DNA from: Roseibacillus sp.
Lineage (GTDB): Bacteria; Verrucomicrobiota; Verrucomicrobiia; Verrucomicrobiales; Akkermansiaceae
Assembly: GCA_022448985.1 (NCBI GenBank)
Contig: JAKVCR010000078.1
Coordinates: 1 to 33,667, forward strand
Length of the DNA: 33,667 nt
Direction: 5' to 3'
Of the stretch, positions 8,054-16,171 are shown piece by piece. The notes beneath the pieces were generated by a model. It did no database searches. It was not told where the DNA came from and worked only from the letters and a program-made list of their open reading frames with translations. Within the stretch, counting starts at the first letter, position 1. Each line of letters starts with the position of its first letter. A program made the translations under genes and the position numbers.

Positions 8054-8102
8054 GAGTTACCTTTGCTTTTCACCGATTCGGCTCTGAAACAGCACATCTT
8101 CA

Positions 8103-8130
8103 TGTTAGCCCACAAAAATAGTGCTATTAT
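8103..8130 (+). promoter_or_regulatory. Tentative promoter for the phosphonate operon
   Basis: TATTAT (8125-8130) is a fair -10 element, with a poor -35 candidate TGTTAG (8103-8108) 16 bases upstream. The placement, 37 bases before the phnA ATG, is reasonable. It was identified by eye only. Confidence 0.22.
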
Positions 8131-8167
8131 GGATGTTTGAGGTAGGGAAACGGGCAACCGAACGAAG

Positions 8168-9409
8168 ATGAGTGGCTTCAGCATGAATGGGCGGGACTAC
8201 CGGTTGCCGGCGGGTCCGGTGGCGGTGGTTTGCGTGGATGGATGCGAGGAGGAGTATCTGGATGTAGCTCTGGCGCAGGGACGAATGCCAAGGATGGCCC
8301 GGATCCTCCAGGGAGGTTGGCGTGGTAGCGCACGCGGAGCACTGCCGTCCTTCACGAACGTGAATAACGCAGCCATTGTTACCGGTGTGCCGCCGGCAAG
8401 GACGGGATTGAGTGGTAATTTCTTTCTGGATCCCGAGACCGGTGAAGAAGTGATGATGAACAGTTCGGATTTTCTGCGCTGTGAAACGATCCTGGCAGGG
8501 GCTGCTAATGCGGGTCGCAAGGTTGCGATGGTGACCGCGAAGGAAAAGCTGCGGGACCTGCTTTCGCCCGGACTGCTTGATGAGGGAGTGAAGGGCATGG
8601 CATTTTCCTCCGAAAAAGCAGCCGAAGCATGTGTTCCAACCCATGGCATCGCTAATGTTGAGGAGCTGGCGGGGGACACACCGCCCATCTATAGCGGGGA
8701 AGCGAGTGTCTATGTCCTGCGAGCGGGGGTGGCCCTCGTGGAAGCGGGGCAGGCCGATTTCCTCTATCTCTCACTGACGGATTACATCCAGCACAAGTAT
8801 GCACCTCATGAAGAGGGCGCCCTTGAGTTCTACGAAGCGCTGGACGTGGAACTCGGCCGATTGATGGACCTGGGTTGCCGGTTGGGGATCACGGCGGACC
8901 ATGGAATGAATGCGAAGTGCCGGGAAGATGGCACTCCGCGGGTGATCTATCTCGAAGATGAGCTGGCGGGAGAGTTTGGCGAAGGAAACAAGGTGATCTG
9001 CCCGATAACCGATCCCTACGTGGTGCACCACGGAGCCCTCGGCTCTTATGTTACGGTGCATCTGCTGGAATCCAGTCGATCCGCTGAAATTGCCGGATGG
9101 ATCCGCGGTCTGGAGGGAGTCACGGAAGTTTTTGAGAAACTCGAGGCCGCCGATCTTCTGGAGCTTCCGGTTGACCGGATCGGAGACCTCGTTGTCATGA
9201 GCGCGGCGGATACGATGTTGGGACGAAGCCCCGGGCACCACGATCTCTCCCAGTTGGACCGCCCACTGCGTTCCCACGGAGGGCGTTTTGAGACAACGGT
9301 GCCATTTATCTTCTCCGGTCCGTTGAACGGGGAATATGCAGAAAGGGCTGCAGCGGATCCGCGCAATTTTGATGTTTTTGATTATGTCTGTAACGGAATT
9401 GAATCATGA
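8168..9409 (+). CDS. phnA: Phosphonoacetate hydrolase
   Basis: A 413-residue cytoplasmic zinc enzyme that cleaves the C-P bond of phosphonoacetate to acetate and phosphate, the last step of AEP breakdown. It is an alkaline phosphatase superfamily member. The set of catalytic residues is complete: D24, nucleophile T63 (in SFTNVNN), D205, H209, D244, H245 and H370, with spacing matching characterised PhnA enzymes. The length equals the family norm and there is no signal peptide. The ATG at 8168 is the first after an in-frame stop at 8138; no strong Shine-Dalgarno sequence lies close to it. The stop overlaps the phnY start as ATGA. The downstream phnY and phnW genes confirm the pathway. Confidence 0.95.
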   Translation: MSGFSMNGRDYRLPAGPVAVVCVDGCEEEYLDVALAQGRMPRMARILQGGWRGSARGALPSFTNVNNAAIVTGVPPARTGLSGNFFLDPETGEEVMMNSSDFLRCETILAGAANAGRKVAMVTAKEKLRDLLSPGLLDEGVKGMAFSSEKAAEACVPTHGIANVEELAGDTPPIYSGEASVYVLRAGVALVEAGQADFLYLSLTDYIQHKYAPHEEGALEFYEALDVELGRLMDLGCRLGITADHGMNAKCREDGTPRVIYLEDELAGEFGEGNKVICPITDPYVVHHGALGSYVTVHLLESSRSAEIAGWIRGLEGVTEVFEKLEAADLLELPVDRIGDLVVMSAADTMLGRSPGHHDLSQLDRPLRSHGGRFETTVPFIFSGPLNGEYAERAAADPRNFDVFDYVCNGIES

Positions 9410-10836
9410 GCACCCCTGAGTCGACCACTACACCGGAACTGTCGTGCCATGTCGCTGGGGAAGAGGTGGGCAGCGAACTGCTCGACGTCATCTACCCCTA
9501 CAGTGGCGAACTGGCTGGGCGGGTGCGAATGGTGGACAGTTCCGGATTGGAGCAGGCCCTGTCAGCCACCCGGAAGGTGGAGATGACGCGTTGGCAGCGA
9601 TATGAGGTGCTGATGAGGGCCCGTGAGCTCCTGTCCGGGCGGGCGGTAGAATTCGCCCATCTCATCCGCAGTGAATCAGGGTTATGCATGCGCGAGACAC
9701 GGTATGAGGTTGGGCGCACGCAGGACGTGCTGCAGTTCGCCGCCATGGAGGCGCTGCGCGATGACGGCCAGGTCTTTTCGTGCGATGTTTCACCACAGGG
9801 GAAGGCCCGCAAGATCTTTACCCTGCGTGAACCACTGCAACTCGCGACTGCCATCACGCCGTTTAACCATCCGCTCAACCAGGTGGCCCATAAGCTGGCT
9901 CCGGCCATCGCGGCCGGCACGCCAATGATTCTCAAGCCCTCCGAGAAAACGCCCCTCACGGCCATAACGTTCACGAGGCTGCTGTATGCAGCGGGCCTGC
10001 CGCCTGAAATGCTCAGTGTCATTGTAGGCTCCCTCGATGAAGTGGTCACCCCGCTCATTCGGGATGACAGGGTGGAACTGGTCAGCTTCACCGGCAGCGT
10101 GGCGATTGGTAAAACCATTGCGGCTACGGCTGGTTACAAGAAGCTCTGTCTGGAGCTGGGGGGTAATTCCCCATTGATTGTGCTCGATGATGCGGACCTT
10201 GACCTCGCGGTGGGGCTTGCTGCGGAGGGGTGTTTCCGCAATTCAGGTCAACGTTGCACGGCGGTCAAGAGGCTGTTGATTCACCGGGCAGTAATTGATG
10301 ACTTCACTGAGTCCTTCGTTGCGAAGCTCTCCGAATATCCCTGTGGCGATCCGGCTGATGAGGCAACACGGGTGGGCACTGTTATTGATGAGGATGCCGC
10401 GAGGTTGCTGGAGGACCGGGTTGAACGAGCTGTGGAGCAGGGAGCGCGCGTCTTGGCCGGGGGGCGCCGCAATGGCGCATCCATCGAACCCACCATCATT
10501 GCCGATGTGCCCCGTGATGCGGAGATGGTTGTTGAGGAATCCTTTGGGCCACTGGCCCCAATCCTGCCGGTCGAGGATCTTGATGATGCCATCGGATTGG
10601 CCAACGGCACCGCGTTCGGCCTTTCCTCAGGGATTGTCACGCGTGACATGGAGGCGGCCCTTACCGCGGTGAAAGGCATCCGCAGCGGGACGGTGAACGT
10701 CAACACCATTCCCGGTTACCGTATTGAGTCCTCTCCATTTGGCGGGGTGAAGGATTCAGGACTCGGCATCAAGGAAGGCGTCATTGAGGCCATCAAATAC
10801 ATGACCAACGTAAAGACATTTTCACTGCCATGGTAA
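9406..10836 (+). CDS. phnY: Phosphonoacetaldehyde dehydrogenase
   Basis: A 476-residue NAD(P)-dependent aldehyde dehydrogenase that oxidises phosphonoacetaldehyde to phosphonoacetate, the substrate of the adjacent PhnA. Core residues are present: N154 in FNHP, general base E250 in LELGG, and nucleophile C284 in GQRCT. R104, H155 and R283 lie at places consistent with the phosphonate-binding residues reported for rhizobial PhnY, which supports this substrate over a generic aldehyde; the correspondence is my inference from spacing. The start overlaps the phnA stop by 4 bases and the end overlaps the phnW start by 7 bases, so expression is tightly coupled. Confidence 0.93.
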   Translation: MSTPESTTTPELSCHVAGEEVGSELLDVIYPYSGELAGRVRMVDSSGLEQALSATRKVEMTRWQRYEVLMRARELLSGRAVEFAHLIRSESGLCMRETRYEVGRTQDVLQFAAMEALRDDGQVFSCDVSPQGKARKIFTLREPLQLATAITPFNHPLNQVAHKLAPAIAAGTPMILKPSEKTPLTAITFTRLLYAAGLPPEMLSVIVGSLDEVVTPLIRDDRVELVSFTGSVAIGKTIAATAGYKKLCLELGGNSPLIVLDDADLDLAVGLAAEGCFRNSGQRCTAVKRLLIHRAVIDDFTESFVAKLSEYPCGDPADEATRVGTVIDEDAARLLEDRVERAVEQGARVLAGGRRNGASIEPTIIADVPRDAEMVVEESFGPLAPILPVEDLDDAIGLANGTAFGLSSGIVTRDMEAALTAVKGIRSGTVNVNTIPGYRIESSPFGGVKDSGLGIKEGVIEAIKYMTNVKTFSLPW

Positions 10837-11948
10837 AAGGAGATAAACCCCTGTTCACCCCGGGGCCGCTGACCACGAGTGCCACGGTCAAGGCCGCGAT
10901 GCTGCGGGACCTGGGTTCACGTGATCATGAGTTCATCCAGCTCATCAAGGATATCCGTGACGGCCTGCTGGGCCTGGCGGGGGTATCCCAGGGAGAGGGT
11001 TGGGAGGCGATCCCCATGCAGGGCAGCGGCACCTTTGCCATCGAATCGGTCATCTCGTCGATCAGTCCCCCGGGGACGAAATGGCTTGTCATCATCAATG
11101 GGGCCTATGGGGAGCGGATCCTGAACATCATTGAGCGCCACGGGATCACTGCCGAGGCGATCCGCTGCGACGAGAATGAACTTCCTGATGTGGCCGCCAT
11201 CGATTCCGCCCTTGCCGAGGGAGCCTTCACCCACGTGGCGACAGTGCATTGCGAGACGACCTCCGGGATCATGAACCCAATCGCCGATATTGGTGCTGCG
11301 GTCCGGAAGGCGGGTTGCACCTATTTTGTTGATTCGATGAGTGCCTTCGGAGGAGTGGAATTCGACCTGGCGGCATGCGAAATCGATTTTCTTGTCTCGA
11401 GTGCAAACAAGTGCGTGGAAGGTGTTCCCGGTTTTGGATTTGCCCTCTGCAGACGAGCATCCCTTGAGGCTACCGAAGGATTCTCCCGAACAGTGAGTCT
11501 TGACCTGCTGTCCCAGTGGCAGGCGCTGGAAAAGAACGGGCAGTTCCGCTTTACGCCGCCGACCCACACCCTGCTCGCCTTTGCCCGGGCGCTGGATGAA
11601 CTCAAGTCGGAGGGCGGCATTCCCGCCCGTGTCCAGCGCTACCATGCGAATCACGAGTGCTGTCTAACTGGCATGCGCGCGATGGGCTTCAAGGAATATG
11701 TTGCCCCGGACCTGCAGGGAAACATCATCACTTCATTTCTTTATCCCACTGCCGGTTTCAACTTCGATGAGTTCTACGATCGCCTCAATGGAAAAGGGTT
11801 TGTGATCTATCCGGGCAAGGTGACCAAGGCCGACTGTTTCCGTATTGGTCACATCGGCCATTTGTTCCCGGAGGACACGGAGGCGCTGCTCCGGGCGATT
11901 CGTGAAGTGTCAGATGAGATGAATCTTTTCCCGGCTGAGTCAGCTTGA
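10830..11948 (+). CDS. phnW: 2-aminoethylphosphonate-pyruvate transaminase
   Basis: A 372-residue PLP-dependent class V aminotransferase that converts AEP and pyruvate to phosphonoacetaldehyde and alanine in the cytoplasm. The PLP lysine is K194 in SSANKCVEGVPGFGF, the same number as in Salmonella PhnW, and D168 in VDSMS binds the pyridine nitrogen. The N-terminal TPGP motif and the GSGTFA phosphate-binding block are present. Length is as expected for the family. It feeds PhnY directly and overlaps that gene by 7 bases; its TGA also overlaps the TTG start of the next gene. The combination of phnW, phnY and phnA defines the hydrolytic AEP route that bypasses phosphonatase (PhnX). Confidence 0.95.
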   Translation: MVKGDKPLFTPGPLTTSATVKAAMLRDLGSRDHEFIQLIKDIRDGLLGLAGVSQGEGWEAIPMQGSGTFAIESVISSISPPGTKWLVIINGAYGERILNIIERHGITAEAIRCDENELPDVAAIDSALAEGAFTHVATVHCETTSGIMNPIADIGAAVRKAGCTYFVDSMSAFGGVEFDLAACEIDFLVSSANKCVEGVPGFGFALCRRASLEATEGFSRTVSLDLLSQWQALEKNGQFRFTPPTHTLLAFARALDELKSEGGIPARVQRYHANHECCLTGMRAMGFKEYVAPDLQGNIITSFLYPTAGFNFDEFYDRLNGKGFVIYPGKVTKADCFRIGHIGHLFPEDTEALLRAIREVSDEMNLFPAESA

Positions 11949-13183
11949 ATAGCGAGGCGGACATCATAATCATCGGGGCTGGAATATGGGGGTTGAGCAC
12001 GGCCTACCACCTGGCCCGTGAACAGACAGGCCGATCCATTGTCGTGGTGGAGCGTAATGCGGCGGTGGCTGATGAAACGACCCGGCAGGCCGCAGGACAG
12101 ATCGGGCAACTGCGAAGGGATCCACTCATGGCGAGTGCGGTGGGCTATACCCTGGAGTTGCTGACCGGTTTCAAGGAGGCCACCGGGCACGACCCGCGAC
12201 TGATGCTGACCGGCAGCCTGCACCTCGCGCAATGTGATGAACGCATGGCGTCCTTTGAGGAGCAGCTTGCCCATGCGCGCGCGCTGGGCATCGAGGCCGA
12301 GATCGCAGAGGGGGTCCTGATAGAGCAATTGGCCCCTGCCATCAGCCTCTCGGAGATCACGGGTGCATTGTATGTGCCCGGGGATGGTTACGTGGATGCC
12401 CGGGCCTGTGCCCATGCTTATTGTAATGCAGCCCGCGACCTGGGGGTGGAGATCGTGCTCAATACGGAGGTGACGGACCTTCGGACATGCAATGACTCGG
12501 TAACCGGGATTGAGACAGACAGAGGTCCTGTCGTAACCGGGAACGTGATTGCCACTGCGGGGCCGTGGGCAGGTCGCCTTGCCGCCATGGCGGGGTTGAC
12601 GTTGCCCATGCAACCCATCCGCCTGCAACAGGCAAGGACTACTCCCGATCCAGGGATTCCTGCGCATCATCCGGTGGTCCGTATCCCCGATCAGAGTTGC
12701 TACCTGCGGCCCGAGGAGGGCGGTTATCTGTTTGGCATATTTGACGATGATCCGATGGCAATTGATCCCCGTGAGATGCCTGCCAGCTTCGCCACCGGGG
12801 ACATTAAGCCCGCAGAGGACATCATTGCCGGGGCGCGCCAACGCCTTGCACCCGTATTTCCCGTTCTGGAGCAGCTTAATATCGCACAGTTCCGGCAGGG
12901 AATGATCACCTGCACACCTGATGCCGGGTATGTTATCGGCCCGGCCCCTTCTGTTGAGGGTCTTTGGTTCGCGACCGGCTGTGGTGGGATGGGTATTGCT
13001 GGCTCGGGATCTGTCGGGCGCTGGTTGGCGGACTCGGTCCTGAAGGGCGCGTGTCGCGATGATATCTCACCTTTCCTGCCTTCTCGCTTCAAGGATCTTG
13101 ACCCGGACTCGCTGCGAGAGGCATGTCGTCGCATCTGCAGTAACTACTACGCTCTCAACAGCGTGACCTACAGCCTCAGCTGA
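11945..13183 (+). CDS. FAD-dependent amine oxidoreductase of the phosphonate operon (PbfC/PbfD-like candidate)
   Basis: A 412-residue DAO-type flavoprotein. The Rossmann motif GAGIWG (residues 11-16) and the FAD-ribose acidic residue E36 in VVVERN show FAD binding. The C-terminal block with ATGCGGMGIAGSGSVGRWLAD is the second FAD contact seen in the sarcosine oxidase/glycine oxidase group. There is no folate-binding domain. FAD oxidoreductases that recur in AEP clusters (named PbfC and PbfD) oxidise AEP or N-methyl-AEP to phosphonoacetaldehyde; by context this is the best guess here. The start is TTG, overlapping the phnW stop as TTGA; it places the FAD motif at the normal distance from the N-terminus, and no suitable ATG exists. 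A general sarcosine-type oxidase is the alternative. Confidence 0.8.
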   Translation: MNSEADIIIIGAGIWGLSTAYHLAREQTGRSIVVVERNAAVADETTRQAAGQIGQLRRDPLMASAVGYTLELLTGFKEATGHDPRLMLTGSLHLAQCDERMASFEEQLAHARALGIEAEIAEGVLIEQLAPAISLSEITGALYVPGDGYVDARACAHAYCNAARDLGVEIVLNTEVTDLRTCNDSVTGIETDRGPVVTGNVIATAGPWAGRLAAMAGLTLPMQPIRLQQARTTPDPGIPAHHPVVRIPDQSCYLRPEEGGYLFGIFDDDPMAIDPREMPASFATGDIKPAEDIIAGARQRLAPVFPVLEQLNIAQFRQGMITCTPDAGYVIGPAPSVEGLWFATGCGGMGIAGSGSVGRWLADSVLKGACRDDISPFLPSRFKDLDPDSLREACRRICSNYYALNSVTYSLS

Positions 13184-13190
13184 GAACTCC

Positions 13191-14618
13191 ATGAGAAAGA
13201 CAATATGCCGTTCTGGACTAGTGGCCCTCGCAGGGACCTGTCTCGTGATGACAGCTTTCCTGTCGGCCGCGGGAAAACCAAACGTAGTATTCATCCTTGC
13301 AGACGACCTGGGATACGGCGATCTCAAGGCTTACAATCCCAAGAGTAAAATCCCCACGCCGTATCTGGATGCCCTGGCCGCCGAGGGGATCGTGTTCACG
13401 GATGCGCATTCCGGCGGCTCCACCTGTGTGCCCTCGCGCTACTCCCTGATCACTGGCCAGTTTGCGGCCCGCCGCGATCGCCTGAACTACAAGGCCGGTC
13501 CGCTCATCGCCCGCGGCCAACTCACCTTTGCCAGGGTGCTGCAGGAGCAAGGCTACCGGACAGCCATGGTCGGGAAATGGCACCAGGGCTTCACCATGAA
13601 AGCCGCCGGCGTTTTCGACTACGGGCGACCGCTGGCCGGGGGGCCCGTGGATTGCGGGTTCGATTCCTTTTTCGGCATGCACGCCTCGCTGGATATCCCG
13701 CCCTACTTCTATATCAAGGACCGCACACCGATCAAGTTGCCGACTGAAACGGTGGTCGCCAGCGCTAGCGTTGGCGGCAAGGAAGACTGGAACAAGATCC
13801 AAGGTGCTTTCTGGCGTGCTGGCGATGTGGCGCCGGATTTCAAGCACACTGAAGTCACTCCGAGGTTCGCCGCTGAAGCCGTGAAGGTGATTGAATCTCA
13901 TGAGGTCGAGAAGCCTCTCTTTCTCTACCTGGCCCTGCCTTCCCCGCACACGCCGTGGTTGCCAACCGTGGAGTTCATCGGCAAAAGTGGTGCGGGTATG
14001 TACGGAGATTTCGTGATGCAGGTTGATTCCGTCGTTGGCAAGGTCATGAGGGCCTTGAAGAAGGCAGGCATGAGCGAAAACAGCCTCGTCATTTTTTCCA
14101 GCGACAACGGACCCGTCTGGTATGATAAGGACACCGATCGTTTCGGTCACCGCTCCTGCGGTCCGTTGCGTGGCATCAAGGGAAGCGCCTGGGAAGGGGG
14201 GCATCGCATGCCATTCATCGCTCGTTGGCCCGGCCGGGTTCCGGCAGGAAAAACCACCAGTCACGCTGTCGCCTTTTCTGATATCCTGGCTACCTTTGCT
14301 GATGTGTCCGGCAAACGAAAAATCCCGCAAGGAGCAGCGGAGGACAGCGTCAGCTTTCTCCCGGTCCTCCTGCATCCCGGTCGCAAACACAAACCGCGCC
14401 CGCCCATCCTGCACGGAAGCAAGGTCATCCGGGATGGTGACTGGAAGTTGATCGATACAAAGGGTGGGCGCGGCTTCGGCGTGGATCGGAAGGTGAAATA
14501 CGGCGTTGAGCTCTACAACCTGCAGGAGGATCTCTCGGAGAAAAACAATCTTGCCGCTAAAATGCCCGGGAAAGTAGAAAGCCTTCGGGCCAAGATGCGA
14601 CGCATTTTGGGCAACTAA
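13191..14618 (+). CDS. Exported Cys-type sulfatase
   Basis: A 475-residue secreted sulfatase with a signal peptide (about residues 1-28) and active-site motif C79-V-P-S-R83. The other family blocks are intact: ADDLGYGD metal site, GKWHQG, SPHTPW, SSDNGP and the IKGSAWEGGHRMPF region. The DAHSGGSTCVPSRY context resembles arylsulfatases of marine PVC bacteria; the substrate cannot be assigned. It begins 7 bases after the FAD oxidoreductase stop and is therefore very likely in the phosphonate transcript, which is unusual. It requires conversion of Cys79 to formylglycine by an enzyme not seen in this window. Confidence 0.94.
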   Translation: MRKTICRSGLVALAGTCLVMTAFLSAAGKPNVVFILADDLGYGDLKAYNPKSKIPTPYLDALAAEGIVFTDAHSGGSTCVPSRYSLITGQFAARRDRLNYKAGPLIARGQLTFARVLQEQGYRTAMVGKWHQGFTMKAAGVFDYGRPLAGGPVDCGFDSFFGMHASLDIPPYFYIKDRTPIKLPTETVVASASVGGKEDWNKIQGAFWRAGDVAPDFKHTEVTPRFAAEAVKVIESHEVEKPLFLYLALPSPHTPWLPTVEFIGKSGAGMYGDFVMQVDSVVGKVMRALKKAGMSENSLVIFSSDNGPVWYDKDTDRFGHRSCGPLRGIKGSAWEGGHRMPFIARWPGRVPAGKTTSHAVAFSDILATFADVSGKRKIPQGAAEDSVSFLPVLLHPGRKHKPRPPILHGSKVIRDGDWKLIDTKGGRGFGVDRKVKYGVELYNLQEDLSEKNNLAAKMPGKVESLRAKMRRILGN

Positions 14619-14664
14619 CACTTTGAGCCCGCTGCCGGGCAATCAAGCAAGAAAGCAATTCCAC

Positions 14665-16056
14665 ATGACACGTCGATTCCCATCACGCACGCTGACCATC
14701 GCCCTTCTTCTGCTGTCGAGTTGGATGGCGCTGGCAGCCAAAAAGCCCAACGTTGTGCTCATCTACATCGACGACCTGGGATACGGGGATCTCGGGTGTT
14801 ATGACTGCAAGGATATTCCCACGCCCAATGTCGATCGCCTGGCTGCCGAAGGGGTTCGCTTCACCGCTTCCTATATCACCAATCCGCCGTGTTGCCCGAG
14901 TCGATGTAGTTTGATCATGGGTCAGTATGGGCAGCGCTTTGGCAAATACGGCATGTCACGTGGTCTTCCCATACCTGAGGACCGGCCTACCCTGGCGAGA
15001 TTCATGGCTGACCACGGTTACGTCACCGGACAGATCGGCAAGTGGGACATCGGGACCAAGCAGCAAGGGCCTCTGCAGGTTGGCTTCGCGGAAGTCGCTC
15101 AAAAGCCACCCAAGAAAAATTCGTCCAAGAAGAGCTCGAAATACTTCTGTATCAACGAAGCGGGTGAGACCCAGTGGTTGACCGATTACGACGGTGACAA
15201 CATGGTCGAATTCATCGAGCGTCATAAGGCGGAACCATTCTTTCTCTACTGGTCGCCCGAGGCGGTTCATTCCAGCAACCAGGAAGCCCCTGTGAGCCTG
15301 ACTAAACGCACTGCGGCCAAGGGCAAGCGGAGCAAACTGGCTGGGGCCATCGTCTCGGTCGACGACCAGGTGGGCAAGTTGCTTGATGTCCTGGAGGAGC
15401 GCGGACTACGCAAGAACACCCTCGTCATTTTCTCCAGCGATAATGGGGCCAACGGAGGTGAAGAAGGCTCCTCCGCTCCTTACCGGGGAGGCAAAGGGCA
15501 GGGAACCCAACAGGAAGGCTGGGTGCGCGTGCCGACCATTTTCTCCATGCCCGGCTTGATTCCCAAGGGGAAGGACTACGACGGGTTGATCGCCAACTTC
15601 GACTTCTATTCCACTATTGCCTCGGTAGCCGGATTGCCCATCCCCGGCCATTGTGACGGGGTAGACTTGATTCCGTATCTGAACGGCAGGAAAAAGGGGC
15701 CGCCGCACGAATACCTCTTCTGGCTCAACAACGAGCCCGGTGATGCTGTTCGCAGGCACCTGATCGCCGTCCGCTGGAAGGATTGGCGCCTCTATAAGAA
15801 GTATGACAAGGATCCATGGCAATTATTCGACCTCAAGGCTGATCCACGCGAGGAACAGGATGTTGCGGGCAAGAACCCGGAGGTCGTCAGGGAACTCTCT
15901 GCCAGGCACGCGGCCTGGGCCAGGACTCTCGCCCCACTCGGAAAGATCCCGAAGGTCGAGAGAAGAACTGGCGTCCGCATACCCGAGGGACATGGCTGGG
16001 CCTTTGCCCCGGTGAAGCAGGGCCACGGCAGAAAGCGAAAAGGAGCGGGACGATGA
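14665..16056 (+). CDS. Exported Cys-type sulfatase with GKWD variant
   Basis: A 463-residue sulfatase. The ATG at 14665 is preferred over a TTG 14 codons upstream because it starts a normal signal peptide (residues 1-25). The catalytic motif is C76-C-P-S-R80. Metal and active-site blocks IDDLGYGD, SPEAVHSS, SSDNGAN and YRGGKGQG are present. In the usual GKWH motif the His is replaced by Asp (K126-W-D128), which changes a residue that normally contacts the sulfate or acts as acid; this may mark a distinct subfamily. The C-terminus is basic (many Lys, Arg and Gly). It follows the previous sulfatase by 46 bases on the same strand. Confidence 0.92.
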   Translation: MTRRFPSRTLTIALLLLSSWMALAAKKPNVVLIYIDDLGYGDLGCYDCKDIPTPNVDRLAAEGVRFTASYITNPPCCPSRCSLIMGQYGQRFGKYGMSRGLPIPEDRPTLARFMADHGYVTGQIGKWDIGTKQQGPLQVGFAEVAQKPPKKNSSKKSSKYFCINEAGETQWLTDYDGDNMVEFIERHKAEPFFLYWSPEAVHSSNQEAPVSLTKRTAAKGKRSKLAGAIVSVDDQVGKLLDVLEERGLRKNTLVIFSSDNGANGGEEGSSAPYRGGKGQGTQQEGWVRVPTIFSMPGLIPKGKDYDGLIANFDFYSTIASVAGLPIPGHCDGVDLIPYLNGRKKGPPHEYLFWLNNEPGDAVRRHLIAVRWKDWRLYKKYDKDPWQLFDLKADPREEQDVAGKNPEVVRELSARHAAWARTLAPLGKIPKVERRTGVRIPEGHGWAFAPVKQGHGRKRKGAGR

Positions 16057-16171
16057 AGGAAGGGTCTCTCCCGCAGCAATCCGAGGAAGTCTTCATGAGA
16101 TGCTGACTGGTTTTTCTGAGGAAGGGGGAGAGGCAAAAAGAAGGGCGAGGAAGAAAAGGGAAACTGGAGCA

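Noticed and set aside
13218-14642. 474-codon open frame on the minus strand
   Set aside because: It lies fully opposite a sulfatase with all catalytic motifs; its translation shows no domain and reflects GC-rich codon bias.
14623-14664. TTG start for the fourth sulfatase
   Set aside because: The ATG at 14665 gives a standard signal peptide; the extra 14 residues have no support.
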